From: Phylloscopus collybita
Lineage: Eukaryota > Chordata > Aves > Passeriformes > Phylloscopidae
Reading direction: 5' to 3'
Assembly: GCA_027886175.1 (NCBI GenBank)
Contig: JAJNNQ010000078.1
Location: forward strand, 2,542,001-2,606,000
DNA: 64,000 nucleotides
Within the stretch, counting starts at the first letter, position 1, and the number at the start of each line of letters is the position of its first letter. The notes below the pieces were generated by a model. That model ran no database searches. It was not told the DNA's origin and was given only the letters and a program-made list of their open reading frames with translations. Made by a program: the position numbers and the translations under genes. This document shows positions 48,435-60,974 of this stretch, piece by piece.

Positions 48435-48872
48435 TGTCTTGGGTTATGGAACTAAAAAATGTGTATTCTCTTTCATCTGTTCTCAGCCATTGGGGAGATG
48501 TTTTTCTTTATCTCTTGTAACTCCGGGGGGTAGGGGGCTGATGCTTTCTGATAATGGGCCAGCTGCTCAAACCAGGTGGGCAGCCTGACCAACAGGGGGT
48601 CAGGTTGTGTTTCTGACTCTGTCAGAGTTTCTAGGATTTTTGTTTGTTTATTTGGGGTTCTTTTTTACTGCTACATTTGTATTGTGAATATTCCTAGTGA
48701 AGAACTGTTATTCCTATTCCCTTAGCTTTGCCTGAAAGCCCTGAATTGCAAAATTATAATAATGTGGAGAGGGTGAGGGGTTTACATTCTCCATTCCAAG
48801 GGAAACTGCAGCTTTCCCTGGCAGATTCCTGGCTTTCCAAGCCGAGACAGCTTTTGGCACCCAAGGTGGGGC
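48435..48872 (+). mobile_element. LTR-A with primer site (right arm), internally deleted
   Basis: The LTR runs from TGTCTTGGG (48435) to GAGACA (48849); the primer site TGGCACCCAAGGTGGGGC is at 48855-48872. Compared with the left arm, about 310 bp are missing at about 48582. Confidence 0.7.
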
Positions 48873-49496
48873 ACAAGGGCATTGAGAGAAAAAGGAATAA
48901 CAGTTCTGGAGTGACTTAAGTTCTTGTGTACTGGATATAAAAACCTTCTTAAGTAGAATCATGTGGTCTTACCCTGGTTTGGGTGGCATGTGGTTGTGGC
49001 TGTATTTCTCCCATTTGCAGGCCCTTATCTAAACATGGGCCCTATAACTAAGGCTACTGTGGCTGTTATCCAGTTTCCTTTATGGGTTAATAAGGTGAGG
49101 AATTCATGGATCTTTAACTTCCTCTGGAAGGCAGGCACATGGGTTCCGAGGTATCACACACTAACTGTGTTTTTGGGGTTACTTTAACAGTGGTACCTAC
49201 TGTGAGGAAATGACACTGGGGGAGATTTTTTCCCAACCCTTCACCCAGCTCTTTGGGTCCCACCAGTTTTTGAAGGGTTCAAATCTCCTCTGAATGCCAA
49301 TAATATCGTACAGTGGCTGGTGTTGCTTATAGGCCTATTCTATTTATCATTCAGAGATAAGGGGAGATTGACCTGGGTAACCACCCTGACACCTACCCCA
49401 CAAAATAGAGATGGTGCCCCAGAGCCTGACCCTGCCCCACAGACTGCCTCAGAGATAAACCAACCAGATTGCTGAAGGAGTTAGGTGACTGTTTTA
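48873..49496 (+). mobile_element. LTR-A internal remnant (right arm)
   Basis: The mirror of 27481-28100. It contains an ORF from 48963 with hydrophobic segments and a second hydrophobic stretch near 49320. No named domain. Confidence 0.4.
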
Positions 49497-50166
49497 GGGT
49501 GACTATGATTTTTTACAATTTTTAATTGTCTGTTTTGTGTTATATATTAAGTTTTGTACTTTTAAAATTAGTTTTGGGAGCAAAGGAGAAAAAAGAAGTA
49601 GCACGCAGTTTGTTTTGAGAAAACTGTTTGACTTTTAAATGTTTTTGTTTTGGTGGTTTGTTTGATATACGGAGAGTAATAGGACAGAGATTTTTTGTGG
49701 TTTTAGTTAGTTTTAGCTAGCTGAAGTGAAAAAGGGTTTTGTACTTCTTTTTTTGGGGTTTTTTTTGAGATTGTTTGAATTTGTTCTAGATGGAAAAATT
49801 TAGAAGAGCAGTGAGGGCTTGCACTTGCAGCCCGCTGGGGCCTGGAGTTTTAGAGGGAGTGGGACTGGTGAGAGACTGAGTGAGCTGAGCTGTATTTACG
49901 GCAAAGATTTTTTTAGTTCATGTTTTTTTTTTTTCAGAGTAGCCAAAAGTTTTCTTGTTTTATATTATTCATTCTTTGTGCTTGTCGGCATCTTGTTTGT
50001 TAAATAAATAGTTTTTCTACTTTTCTCTGAAGAAGTTCTTTCTTTTTTGGACTGGCTGAGAGAAGGAGCCGTTTAAGATTGCTTTCCAGAGGAACCCCCT
50101 TTGGAGTTTCCTCCCAAATTTTCCCTAAACCAAGCCATATATTGGTATTGGCACCCAACATGGGGC
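49497..50166 (+). mobile_element. LTR-B, 5' copy, with tRNA-Lys-type primer site
   Basis: It ends AAACCAAGCCA at 50137; the primer site TGGCACCCAACATGGGGC is at 50149-50166. AATAAATAG lies near 50004. It is homologous to the left-arm LTR-B and, more distantly, to 57110-57768. Confidence 0.65.
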
Positions 50167-50996
50167 TCAAAAATATATTAATGACATTTTAGTTATACTT
50201 TATATAAAAATAAAATAGTCAGTAGCCATGTGGCTGCTTAAATCCCTAATGTCTCTTAAAATAAAATCCTTTCTGTGTTTCTGTTCCCTAAGCTTTTTTA
50301 AAAATTTTAATACCTTTCTAGTCCCTAAATTTGTTTTCTTATCCAAAAATAGCTCCAATGTTGTCCCTAACACATAACTTTTACACTAAAAATACACAAA
50401 TTAAAGTATCTATTCTTCTAAGCTCTGTAATTATAATTTATAAAAGGCTTATACAAGTACTGGAGTTGGTGCCAAGTATATTTAGTTTGTAACTTCTTCG
50501 TCCTACCCTGCATCCTAGTTCCAGTAACAAATTTTAAAAACTTGTTAATTATTGTATGCGGTTTGTTAAAAATAAGTAAAAAATAAAGCTTTTTAGTCTT
50601 TTCTTTCCTTCTTCTCTTTTAAATCAATTACATCACTTTTAAAAATGTTCAGTATCCCCGAAATATTAAAAACCCCACTCTCCTAATATTTAATCTAGTG
50701 AGCTTCCTCTATACAGTTTACAGCTTGTCTAAAATAAAGTCTGAGCTTTCCTGAAAGGCTGATAAAACTGCTAACCTAAGAGTAAACCCAAAAATAAACC
50801 CAAGTGTAAAAAATCCCGAATAGTGTAAAAAATAAAAAAACATAAACTGAACCTTAAAAAATTTTCTTATCCCCCAACTTAAAAATTTTCATGTAAACAA
50901 ATTCAAAACCTAAATAAAATTAAGTCTAAAAAAAAATCCACCATAATAATTAAAGAAAAGAATCATTGCAATAAACTAAGCCTTAACATAAGCTTA

Positions 50997-51407
50997 TTGC
51001 ACACTGCTAAATACGGTAAAACAGCAAATAAAAACGGGGGCAGGGAGATAAATCAGCAACGACCCCAGTCACTCAAACTGCAACCAACACCCCAACTACT
51101 CAAACAACAGCTAAACCAAACAATAAACCTAAATCAACAGCTATACCAAATAAAAAACTTAAATCAGCAGTTAAACTCAATAATAAACCCAAAACTGCAG
51201 CTAAACCAGACAGGGAGCCTAAAACACCAACAGTTGCCACAGCAAAAAAGCACACACACAAAACTCATCAACCAGGAAACAATAATCCACACAAAACCCC
51301 CTCAATACCTCCCAACACCCAATCACCAACCCAACCGACCAACAGCAGATCACAAACCCAACCAACCAGCAAAAGACCAAAAGCTGCTGTTAAATCCTTT
51401 TCCCTAA
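50997..51407 (+). pseudogene. Lys/Pro repeat ORF, right-arm copy
   Basis: The listed open frame is shifted from the frame shared with the left arm. In the shared frame a 30-bp unit encodes variants of KPNNKPKSTA at 51100-51220. No known domain; position after the primer site suggests a gag-like remnant. Confidence 0.4.
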
Positions 51408-52379
51408 AAAAACCTTGGAAACCTAAAAAAAAAATTAAACTCAACAACCTAATAAATCTATAATTAATTAATTAAACCATCTTTAAAATGCTGCAAGCAA
51501 AGCTACAACTGTAAACAACACTGAAGGAAAGCATTTGAAATCCCTATCACAAAATCTAATTATCAACCAAAAAATATAAAAAAACCCCTAACCCTTGCAG
51601 TCTCTGGGAACAGGTCCTAGGAGATGTAGCACAAAAATATCTGCATATAAACAATCTCTATATACAGCAAACCCAATAAAAAACCATAAAACAAAAAATT
51701 CAACACTTAAAAAAAAGGGCAGTAACAAAAATTGTCTTCTCAAATAACCTAAACACTAAAAACCCAAACTTAATACCATATACACCTGTGATGTGGCAAA
51801 AACTTATACAACTTAAACCACAAAAATACTCTTCTGCTTTAGTGATAATAAAGCAAAATAACACAAAACCCCCTGTACTAAATACAGCAAAAAACCTCCG
51901 AACATATACACATACCATGCAAGATCCAACACATACAAAAATTGCAGCTCTAAAAACACTGATGTAAACATTAAAAAACAAAATTAAAAAACCCCACAAC
52001 AACAAAAAACATTTTCTCCAAATCTCTTCAGTACAAATCAGAAGTTCTAACACCAAACACAAATATTCCCCTGATAGGGAGAGAAGGAACACCCTACAAA
52101 CTAAACTATAGTCCTTCCTACGTAATTGTAAAAAAACATGAAAAAATAAAATAAAAAACCTACTACTGCTCTAACACAACAAGTATCTAAATTAAAAGCC
52201 AGCAAAACTCAGAGAGGAAGTTCCACCAGAAAAAACCCAACAAACTTGTTACCCAAAAATCCCCAAATAAACAAGCTTAGAGGGGCCCTGCCTCTACCCA
52301 AATAAAAGGTAAAAAAAGAGTGTTTTTTAAACTGCATAAGTTCATTAGCCTAGCACATTAAAACCACAAAAATATAAAA

Positions 52380-53200
52380 CCTTAGTTAACACTGTTATAA
52401 ATATGATGCCCAATGATCCAAAAAAACCCCAAACAAAATTTAAATGTAACAGCAATTTTAATTGAGTATATTAATGAATACAAAATTGGATTATAATCAC
52501 ATAATAATTGAATAGTAAATCATTGGTTCGGTTAATAATGCATAAGCAAAGATACAAACCGCGGGGTACGGAGCAGGACCATGGGATCCCGCCTCACGTA
52601 CAAACGAGATAACCCCGAGCTGGCTCCTTTATAGTGTAGGCCAGTACGTGCCACCACCCATCCCCTCCTATTTTCGATATGTAAGTTTTACATCACTGTT
52701 TCCATCACCACCTCCATCACGCATGCCCCATCATCTCTTTTCGGGGGTCTCGCCACCTTTTAGGGGGTCGTGTGATGAAGGCTCATCCTCTTCATCACGT
52801 GTCCTTTGAATAACCTTTTTTACTGCTCATGCGTATTAGGCTACCTTCTTGGTTACACATGCGTATTAAGCTTGTATTATGTGAGTAAATACCAAGCTTG
52901 AACATTTCCACCATAAATCTCTTATAATAAGCAGGTTCCTTGGAGCTTCCACAACTTTTCCCTTTCTATGAGTAAATTTAGCTACCCTTATCTAGGTTTC
53001 TTCCTGTATTTCATGAACATCTGCAGGAGAAGGGGGGGACCCCCTCCCTTCCCTCTTTGGCAGTACTTGTTACTTCTTTATGATTCTAAAGTATTGATTA
53101 CTGTTTCAATTTTATCAGCACGAATCATACCTATTTATTACAACACTAGTACACAGTGCACATTAATCCCATCAATATATCTATATATTTAAAAATCTAT
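52380..53200 (-). mobile_element. Insert of balanced composition, probable LTR
   Basis: The G content rises abruptly, with segments such as ccgcggggtacggagcagg and tcatgcgtattaggctacc and the doubled tacacatgcgtatta motif. TTTATAG near 52628 and reverse-strand AATAAA-like sequence near 53137 suggest a minus-strand LTR. Identity unknown. Confidence 0.35.
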
Positions 53201-53689
53201 TTCTCTTGCTAGTGTAACAAAAAACCCACAAATTTTACTTTAGTGAAAGCTAATGTAAACCTGACTAAAAATAAGTTAAAAAACCACCCTATTGTAACCA
53301 ACCCAAAAGCCCCATGCATTTTAAACATAAACTTCCTCCAAAATAAATCTTTCAAAAACCCCAAAAAATTCAAATAAGCCTTCCAAATAACAGCTATAAA
53401 AACCAAAAAAGTTAGGCAATTAAACACCTTGCCTAAATTATCAAAAACCCATCTGCAATAAAACATCTAAAAAAGCCCAAACAAGTACCAATTGCCACTT
53501 CAAGAGTACATCGTCAACAGTGCAAAGCAACTCAAAATACCTTAATTCCCATCCACAAAATAATCCCTGAGCTAAAAAACCAAAAAATAGTCAGCAAAAC
53601 CCACTCAGCCTTCAACAACCCCATTTAACCTAGATGCAAATCTAAAAAAAAATAAAAATTAACTGTAAACTCTCATAGCTTAAATAAAG

Positions 53690-54560
53690 TAACTCCACCG
53701 CTGAGCGCTGCTGTACCAAATACACGGAAACTCCAGGACGAGCTGAAGTCCAACACAACAAAGTCTTCAGTTTGGCTGGTTTCCCGAGATTTCAGTGGTT
53801 AAGTGTCCTTTGCCCTCTCAAAGCCAGATGCAGGAACAACAGAGAGTCTTGAGATGTTCTTTTTTCAAGGTTTGTCTCGTTGTTTATTATTTCTTACCTT
53901 TTCCCTTTTTCCCTGTGCCTGACCAAGGTCTGTCCAGCTTGAGCACCAGGCAAAGCCTCCGCCCCTGACAGAGGCTCGTCATCTCTTATACAGATTATTA
54001 TGTATCAATTATTTACAATTTCACACCAATATCTACATTCTATACTGAACAGGTTATCTCTACACTGACCCAATCACCTTGAACTACTTTGTGCCACTGT
54101 CACAGCAGAAGATGGAGATGAAGAAGAAGAAGAAGAAGAACCCAGGGCACCGCCCAGAATTCCCCATCTTGTCCCCATTCACCCCTATTCTAGAAACCCC
54201 AATTGTGACAAACTACACTATTCTTTATCACTCTTTTGTGTGATAAAGAATAGTGTAAGGCTTGTAATTCCTCTCTCAGTGTTGGAAGTTTTTCCCATGG
54301 ACTAAAGTCAAAGCCAGTGCCTTCCTGGGCTCTGTGCCAGGGTCTACAACCCCCCTGTACAGATCCCAGACCCCCCTGTACAGGTCTCAAACCTTGTTGT
54401 TCAGGTTCCTGTCTGTCCAGGGTATCCAGAGGAATGCCATGGATTCCCACAACAAAGTAGCGCCACTGTGAACATCGCTGAGGCATTTTTCTCCATTCCT
54501 TGAACAGCAAAATACAAACCTCAATTGACCTTCACCTGGAGGGGTGTACAGGGCACCTCA
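53690..54560. mobile_element. Second insert of balanced composition
   Basis: Contains ggtctgtccagcttgagcac, a (GAA)n run (about 54117-54140) and the hairpin at 54215-54256. Composition contrasts with the G-poor flanks. Probably another LTR or solo element; no coding domain. Confidence 0.35.
54215..54256. repeat. Perfect 17-bp stem hairpin, 8-nt loop
   Basis: acactattctttatcac (54215-54231) is exactly complementary to 54240-54256, with loop tcttttgt. Confidence 0.92.
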
Positions 54561-57109
54561 AACCAACTGCCCCAAAAGTAAAAACACAGTCCCACCATCT
54601 GCCATAAATTAATTCAGCCTGCACTAAGAAAGGGTGAGGCTCCAAAACATCTGCAATACATTAATAACATCACTGTATAAAAAAATTGCCTCTAAAATAT
54701 TTTAAAAAATCATCCAAATTCTCCTAAAAACTAATTTCACTAAAAAAACCCCCAAAGTTAAAAAACCTGCTCAAAAAATCCAATTCCTAAAAATAAAATA
54801 AAAAAACCAGCATCAAATTCCCACCAATATCATCAACAAAACCACAACCATGTGTCCAGCAACCAACAAAAAAACCCCACAAACTTTCCTAAACACCATA
54901 GGCTTTTGGAGAACACATTCCTAAGTATAGCCAAATTGGAAACCCTCTCTATCTGGTCACCTGCAAGAAAAGAACTTTCCAGTAAAACCCTAAACAACTG
55001 CACACCTTTACCCAAATCAAACAAAAAATTACTCATACAGCAACCCTTAACCCAGTCACAATTAAACCAAATATAAAAACGTACTCTATGCCAGAATGCC
55101 AAAAAATCAGCCCAAAATCAGCCCAAAAATCAGCTCGAAGTCACCCCCAAAATCACCCTAAAAATCAGCCCAAAATCAGCCCAAAATCAGCCAGGAGCCA
55201 TAGTCTGTCCTAAAACCTTTAACAAAAAGTACCTAAGAAAACTCAAAACCAACCACTAAAATTCTAAAATCAAAGCTACCAAAAATCCAAAACCAACCAC
55301 ACTCCAACAACAACAACAACAACAAAAATTTAACAGCCTATAAAAAAGTCCAAACTACCTCAAAAATAATAAACACTAAAACACAACTGCTCCTGGCACC
55401 CTGACTACCAGTGCTAAAATAAATGTTCAAAACAAAGGTTCCCGCTACCCACCATGCCACCAATAGCACATAAAATAAGGAAATTGCTCTTATCACACAA
55501 CACGCCCATACTTAAAAACTAAATCACCTTAAAACTTTAAAAATAATTACAAACTAGTCTAAAAGTAACAACTTCAGTCTCATTAATAAAAAAAACCCAA
55601 AAAGAAGTAACACGTACTAAGAAAGCTCCACCATACAACTACCAATAAAAAACCACATTATAATCTTTTTACAAATAATTCTTATCACATTACAAAAATA
55701 AAACAAAAATAAAAACCAACCGTATAAAACCCCACACAACAAATCGCACAAGCTGCTAAAAAAAATAAATCAAGCCAACTTTCTAAACTTAAAACCATTC
55801 AATTAACCCTAAGCATTGCCAAAAGAAAAAGTAACCAAAACTCTACCTCTACACTAATTCATAAATAATAACCAAAGCTCAATAAAAATAACTAAAAAAA
55901 TAAAAAACCTAATTAACAACATAAAAAACCCAATCTAAACTTCTAAAAAGTAAAAAACCATCACTGCCAAAATAAAAAAATTACCTGTAAAAATCCTCCA
56001 TGTAAATACCCATATCCCCAAAAATCAAACTAATAAAAACCACCAAAACAACAAATAAATAAATCAAGCACAAAAATAAAAACATTATTTACAACACAAA
56101 AAAAAAGTTATTCCTAACTCAATTAGGTCATAATGACTCAAGTCATCAAAACAAAAACATCACCTCTAAGTAAACACAAACCAAAAAACGAATTTAACCA
56201 TAAACAACATTTCACAAATCATCCATAACTTTAAAACGTGTACTGCCATCAAACAAGCCAAACAAAGCCCCTATAATATAACAAACAATAATCCAAATAT
56301 AAATATAAAAAAGCCTAGCAAATTAATGACATCACACTGCCCCAAACCCACCAAGCAAGCACTAGATGCTAACCATAATAAAAGGCACCACTAAATAACT
56401 AAAAACCTATCCTATACCTCACGCCACTGCCCAGAACACCATCCTAAACCTTAAAAAACAAATTCTTTAAAAGCCTAATACCCCTAAAAAAATTAAATCA
56501 AACAATAAAACTAATTTCCAAAATACCCTTATCAACACCTAAACTAAAAAACATAGCATTAAGTCAGTCTACCATATCCCCTACCATACACCAACTGCAA
56601 ACAAAATAAAAAAACACAACAAACTATTAAAAACCTCCTTAAAACATAAAATTAAAAATCTTTCAAAAATTAAAAACAGCACTTAACAAAACCCACCTAA
56701 TTAACACCCAAATTTCCATCAACAAAACAAACCATACCCAATCTCAACTCCTACCTACAGTAAACAAAAATAAAATCCCAATAATACATATAAAAAGTTG
56801 GTTAAAAAAAAGTGTAAATCAAATCTACCTCAAATACAAACAACCCCATCCGTAAAATTATTTTTACTCAAAAACTCAAAAAAGTTACACATAGTAAATA
56901 ATACAAAAAAATAAAACTCACAATTTATACGTCAAAAAAATCGAATTGTTAAATAAAAACTGTAAGTAAATATCATTATTTGCTAAATGTTACTGCCATT
57001 TTCTGTCTATAGCTGTATGCTGTATATATATGCGTGTATAAGGTATGTGTGTGTAGAGTTAGAATTTATTTAGTTCTGGTGGTAAGCTGACGATATGGGG
57101 ATAAGGGGT

Positions 57110-57768
57110 GGCATGGTGTGGGGTGACTTTATGATGCTTGTATCCCCAGTCCTCTGCTCTGGCTGTGCTGGATATTCAGTTCTGTACCTTTCAAATGGTT
57201 CTGGGAGCGAAGGGGGAGAAAGCAGCAGCAGCAGTTTGTGTTGAGAACAAACTGCCTGACTGCCACACGTCCTTGCTGCGGCGTTGGTCTGAGGCACGGA
57301 CAGCACTGGGACAGAGATCTCCTGTGCTCTGAGTCAGTTTGAGCTGCCTGAGGCAGAGGTGTGCCCTGGAATTTATTTTTTTTCTTTTTCTTGGGACTGT
57401 TTAAATCTGCTCTGGACTGACAAACCCAGAGGAGCAGCGAGGGCTGGCACCTGCGGCCACCAGGGCCTGGAGCTCTGGAGGGAGCGGGGCTGGTGAGAGA
57501 TGAGTGAGCTGAGCTACACCCAGGGCAAGGACTGCCTCAGTTTGCCATCTCTCTTTGGAGCCATGAGAGGTTTTATTGTGTCATATTATTCATTTTTTTT
57601 GTGCTTGCGGGCATCTTGTTTATTAAATAAATTGTTTCTTCCTCTTTTTCTCCAAGGAAGTTCTTTTTTTCCCCAACTGGCCTGGGGGACCGGGGGGGGC
57701 GTTTGGGTTTTGCTTTCCAGAGGAGCCCCTTTGGAGGTTTCCTCCCAAATTTGCCCCAAACCAGGACA
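57110..57768 (+). mobile_element. LTR-B-like, 3' copy abutting MHC pseudogene
   Basis: Shares the LTR-B order: gtgactttatgatg, gggagcgaaggggg, gagcagcgagggc, ttattaaataaattg and cctcccaaatttgccccaaacc. It ends AGGACA at 57768. The next bases, gtcctgcacacccag, are the end of MHC class IIB intron 1. Confidence 0.65.
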
Positions 57769-57783
57769 GTCCTGCACACCCAG

Positions 57784-58052
57784 GGCTGTTCCAGGAGATG
57801 GTTCGGTCCGGCTGTCACTTCATTAAGGGCACCGAGTGGGTGAGGTTGGTGGAGAGGAACATCTCCAGCCGGGAGCAGCTCCTGCCCTTGGGCAGCGATG
57901 TGGGGCTGTACGGGGGGGACACCTCCTCTGGGGAGAAGTTTCCAGCTCCTGGAGCAGCGAGCCGGGCTGGAGGGAGCACAGCCGGGCTGCGGTGGACAGG
58001 CACTGCCGGCACAACTCCGAGTTGTCCGCCCCGTTCCTGGTGGAGCGCAGAG
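57784..58052 (+). pseudogene. MHC class II beta exon 2 pseudogene
   Basis: A beta-1 exon after a ctgcacacccag acceptor, ending in a GTGAGC donor. It reads CHFIKGTEWVRL, then SDVGLYGGDTSSGE, then after a frame change DRHCRHNSEL. It has 269 bp against the usual 270, and the frame shifts at about 57940. The N-glycosylation Asn is Lys. No exon 1, 3, 4 or 5 is seen nearby. About 350 bp of intron 2, including the X-Y module, follow it. Confidence 0.85.
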
Positions 58053-58320
58053 GTGAGCGTGGGGCAGAGCGCGTCCCCTCGGGCCCTGCCCTGGCAATGA
58101 CCCTGGAGCCCCTCAAACCTCCCTGGGAATCACCTCAGCCCTCCTTGGGCCCATCCCCGGGGCCTCCCGTTCCTCCCAGTGACACCCGTGGCTCTCCCAG
58201 TCCATCCCAGTCCATCCCAGTGCATCCCAGTGCATCCCAGTCCATCCCAGCCCATCCCAGTCCGTCCCAGTCCCTCCCAGTTCTCCTCCCCGTGTCCATC
58301 CCGGCCGTGTGTGGAGCGGA

Positions 58321-58380
58321 CGCCTCTCAGCCAATCAGAGCGCGAGTTGCTGATGACTCATCAGTTGCCAGGCAGACCCG
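58321..58380 (-). promoter_or_regulatory. X1-X2-Y module in MHC pseudogene intron
   Basis: The reverse strand reads CCTGGCAACTGATG, overlapping TGAGTCAT, then 14 bp, then CTGATTGG: a textbook class II X-Y spacing. Homologous to 21660-21722. Confidence 0.6.
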
Positions 58381-58399
58381 CAGGGACTGGAATCGTGCT

Positions 58400-60540
58400 G
58401 GAGGTGACCGGGAGCGGCTCTGAGCAGGGAATCCTGTTGGAAGCTACTGGGAGCAACTGGGAGTGAGTGGAAACTCCCTGCCGCCGGCCAGCTCCTGTGC
58501 CTGCAGTCCCTTCCCATGCTGGCAGCACCAGCTCCCTCTTGCCTCCAGCCCAATGCCTGCCTGCACCTTGGGCTGCCTTTGCCAGCTCTCTTTTTCCAAG
58601 CCTTGGACTCCCAGCCTTCTGCCCCAGCCCAGGGACATTTGTTATTTCCATCACCTGCTGCTTTTACACCAGGAACCATTCTGCTTTTACAGAAGAGGTG
58701 AATCTTTGGGATTGTGGTGCTTCCTTGTACACCATGTCCTGTTAGAACCAAGAACAGGCTGTTCTTACAGCTTGGATTGTGGCTGTTCCTGCACCATTTA
58801 TTCCACACTATAAGACTAAAGAAATCTCTCCTTGGCCTCACTGAGTTTAAGCTACAGCTTAGTGAAAATATGTGTTAAAAGAGAATGAATGCCTTACCCC
58901 CCCCTTTTATTTTTTGGTCACCAGTGGATACCTCCCTGAAGGATACAGAACAACTCAAAAAGGTTGTGCATAAAATGAAGAAAACTCAACACAAAATTCC
59001 CTCTGGGTGACGAGGTTAGAAAACCTGTTTTAATCTGTGTCACTGTTTCTCACCACATCTACTTCAACTGACAATAAATTCAGCTGATTTTCTGCAGGCT
59101 GAGGCAGTTCTGCAATGAAGCAGCAGCGTGTCATGATGCTAAATAACAATCTGGCATTTCCTACAATGCTGGCTGCTACAGAGTCTGTCAGTGCACAGCC
59201 AGGCAGACTGGGTTATCACAGTTATCCCTCCCCTCCTGTCCATCCCATTGTCTCCTCTGCAGAAGACGCAGGCTATGGAAAACAAGGCAAGGTTGCTCCC
59301 TATTTTCCTTCTCCCACAAGACTTGTTAGACACCATGTTTTTTCCAAGGGCTGCATGTGCCTCTCTCTGCCCAGCCTGCTTCTTTCTCATTCTACAAAAG
59401 CAGAGAGCTGAAGCAGTCTCAGGCATGTGAGTGCCTGATCTCTCTTTCCCTCCAAAGGCTCTGCCTCCCAAAGCCCTGGTTACCTGCTGTGCTTTGGCAG
59501 GAGAGCCCTTCAAGCCCAAAACACAAGGGCAGGGGACTTCAGCTGCCCAGCCTCTCTCTGCAGTGGGATTGCTTTTACCCTGCAGCCTCCATGGGCAAGG
59601 GCTCTGTGGGAGCAGGGGCCATCCCAGCCTGGGAGCTGCACACAGAGCCAGGAAAAGGAGCAGATCCTGCTGCCTTCTGCTGCTGCTGATCCTGGCAGCA
59701 ACTGCCCTGGGAGTTCCTCCAGGGAACTTCACACCAAGAAGCTGCTCCTGCCCAGCTGGGCACTGCCCACGGCCAAAGCCCACGCCACCCTCACCCCCAG
59801 CCTGCCCCCCCGGCCCTGCGGCCTCACCCGGCCTCTCGCCTGCCAGCAGCAGCAGCAGCAGCAGCTCCCTGCTCACTGCTGGAGCTGCTGGCCCTCAGCT
59901 TCTCCCTGCTGCCTCCTGTCAGTCTCCACCTGTCCTCAGGCTCTGCAGGGCAGCTGTGGCACAAGTGGAGGCTCTGGAATTGCTCCCAAGGCCTGGCAGA
60001 GCTACAGTCCCAGAGCCCTCTGTGCTCCCTGCTGGCCCCTCCATCCCCTCAGCCCCAGCGTCCCCTGGACAAAGCCCCAACCCCCTTCTGTTTCTTCAGC
60101 CCCCCACAATCCTCTCAGCCCATTCAATCCCTTCTGACCCATCCCATCCCCTTAGACCCACCACCCCCTCAGCCCGTGCCACTGCCCTGTCACCTCCGTG
60201 CCACCCTGGCCCTCTGCTCCCCCACAGCCCTCAGTGCCCCCAGCACCTCAAGGTCACTGTCCCTGCAGTGTCAGCGCCTCCTCAGCCCCCTCAGCCCCCT
60301 CTGTCCCAGGGTCCTTCAGCAGCTCCTCAGGGGACAGGGCCTGGGGCCACCGGCAGCTCCCAGCGCTCCAGGGACACCCGGGGCTGGAACTGCTGCTCCG
60401 CCCGGCCCGGCCGCCAGCTCGGACCCAGCACAGGCACAGGGGACACAGGGGCACAGGGGGAAAAACAAGGGGTGAGAAAGGCAGCCCAGGGGGGAAAGAG
60501 GTCAAAATGCAGCCTAGGCCTACACAAACATCAATTTATC
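58400..60540. other. No supported gene
   Basis: An AATAAATTCAGCTGA tail at about 59071 resembles the one at 10641. The plus ORF 59431-60585 is Pro/Ser-rich, has a (CAG)n-type run (about 59845-59866) and no domain; an antisense ORF competes with it. I do not accept either. Confidence 0.4.
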
Positions 60541-60574
60541 CATCAGCATGAATTCACAGAGCAGGGCAGAACGT

Positions 60575-60640
60575 TTCCTTTGTGATGTCAGGGCAGGGTT
60601 GCCACGTCCTCGTGCTGACATCACAAGGTTGCCTTGCTGC
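60575..60640 (+). promoter_or_regulatory. Two CRE-like plus GTTGCC modules
   Basis: TGATGTCA (60583-60590) with GTTGCC (60598-60603), then TGACATCA (60616-60623) with GTTGCC (60628-60633). This lies about 340 bp upstream of the coiled-coil gene's ATG. CREB/CREM and RFX binding are inferred. Confidence 0.45.
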
Positions 60641-60770
60641 TCGCCCAGCCTCAGTGGTGTCAGAGCAGCTCTTGGGTTTGCTCAGGGCAGGACCTCACCT
60701 GCCTGCTGGAGACTTCTGTCAGTGTGCAGCTGCACTCTGACAGAAATCCTGCTTTTTCTTATAGCATAGT

Positions 60771-60950
60771 GTTAGAGAATAGTGTTAGAACAGTGTTAGA
60801 GTGTAGTCTTAGAGAACAGTGTTAGGAAATAGTGTTAAACAATAGTGTTAGGGCAGTGTTAGAGAATAGTGTAGAGAATAGTGTTAGAGAATAGCGTTAG
60901 GGAATAGTCTCAGACCATAGTCTTAGAGCACAGTTTTAGAGCACAGTCTG
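60771..60950. repeat. AGTGTTAGAGAAT minisatellite
   Basis: About a dozen imperfect copies of agtgttagagaat between the CRE modules and the ATG. Confidence 0.85.
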
Positions 60951-60974
60951 CAAACTTGCACAGCAGTTGCCACC

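Larger units (their letters stand above)
50167..57109 (+). mobile_element. A/C-rich, G-poor provirus interior
   Basis: Between two LTR-B copies of the same orientation lies 7 kb of strikingly A- and C-rich, G-poor plus-strand sequence, interrupted by two blocks of balanced composition. There is no intact gag, pol or env. The only sizeable plus ORF is the Lys/Pro repeat at 50997. It is probably a decayed retroelement. The first 1.6 kb is shared, inverted, with the left arm. Confidence 0.5.

Noticed and set aside
59431..60585. 384-codon Pro/Ser-rich ORF, and an antisense 245-codon ORF
   Set aside because: No domain, low complexity, competing frames and no splice or promoter support.
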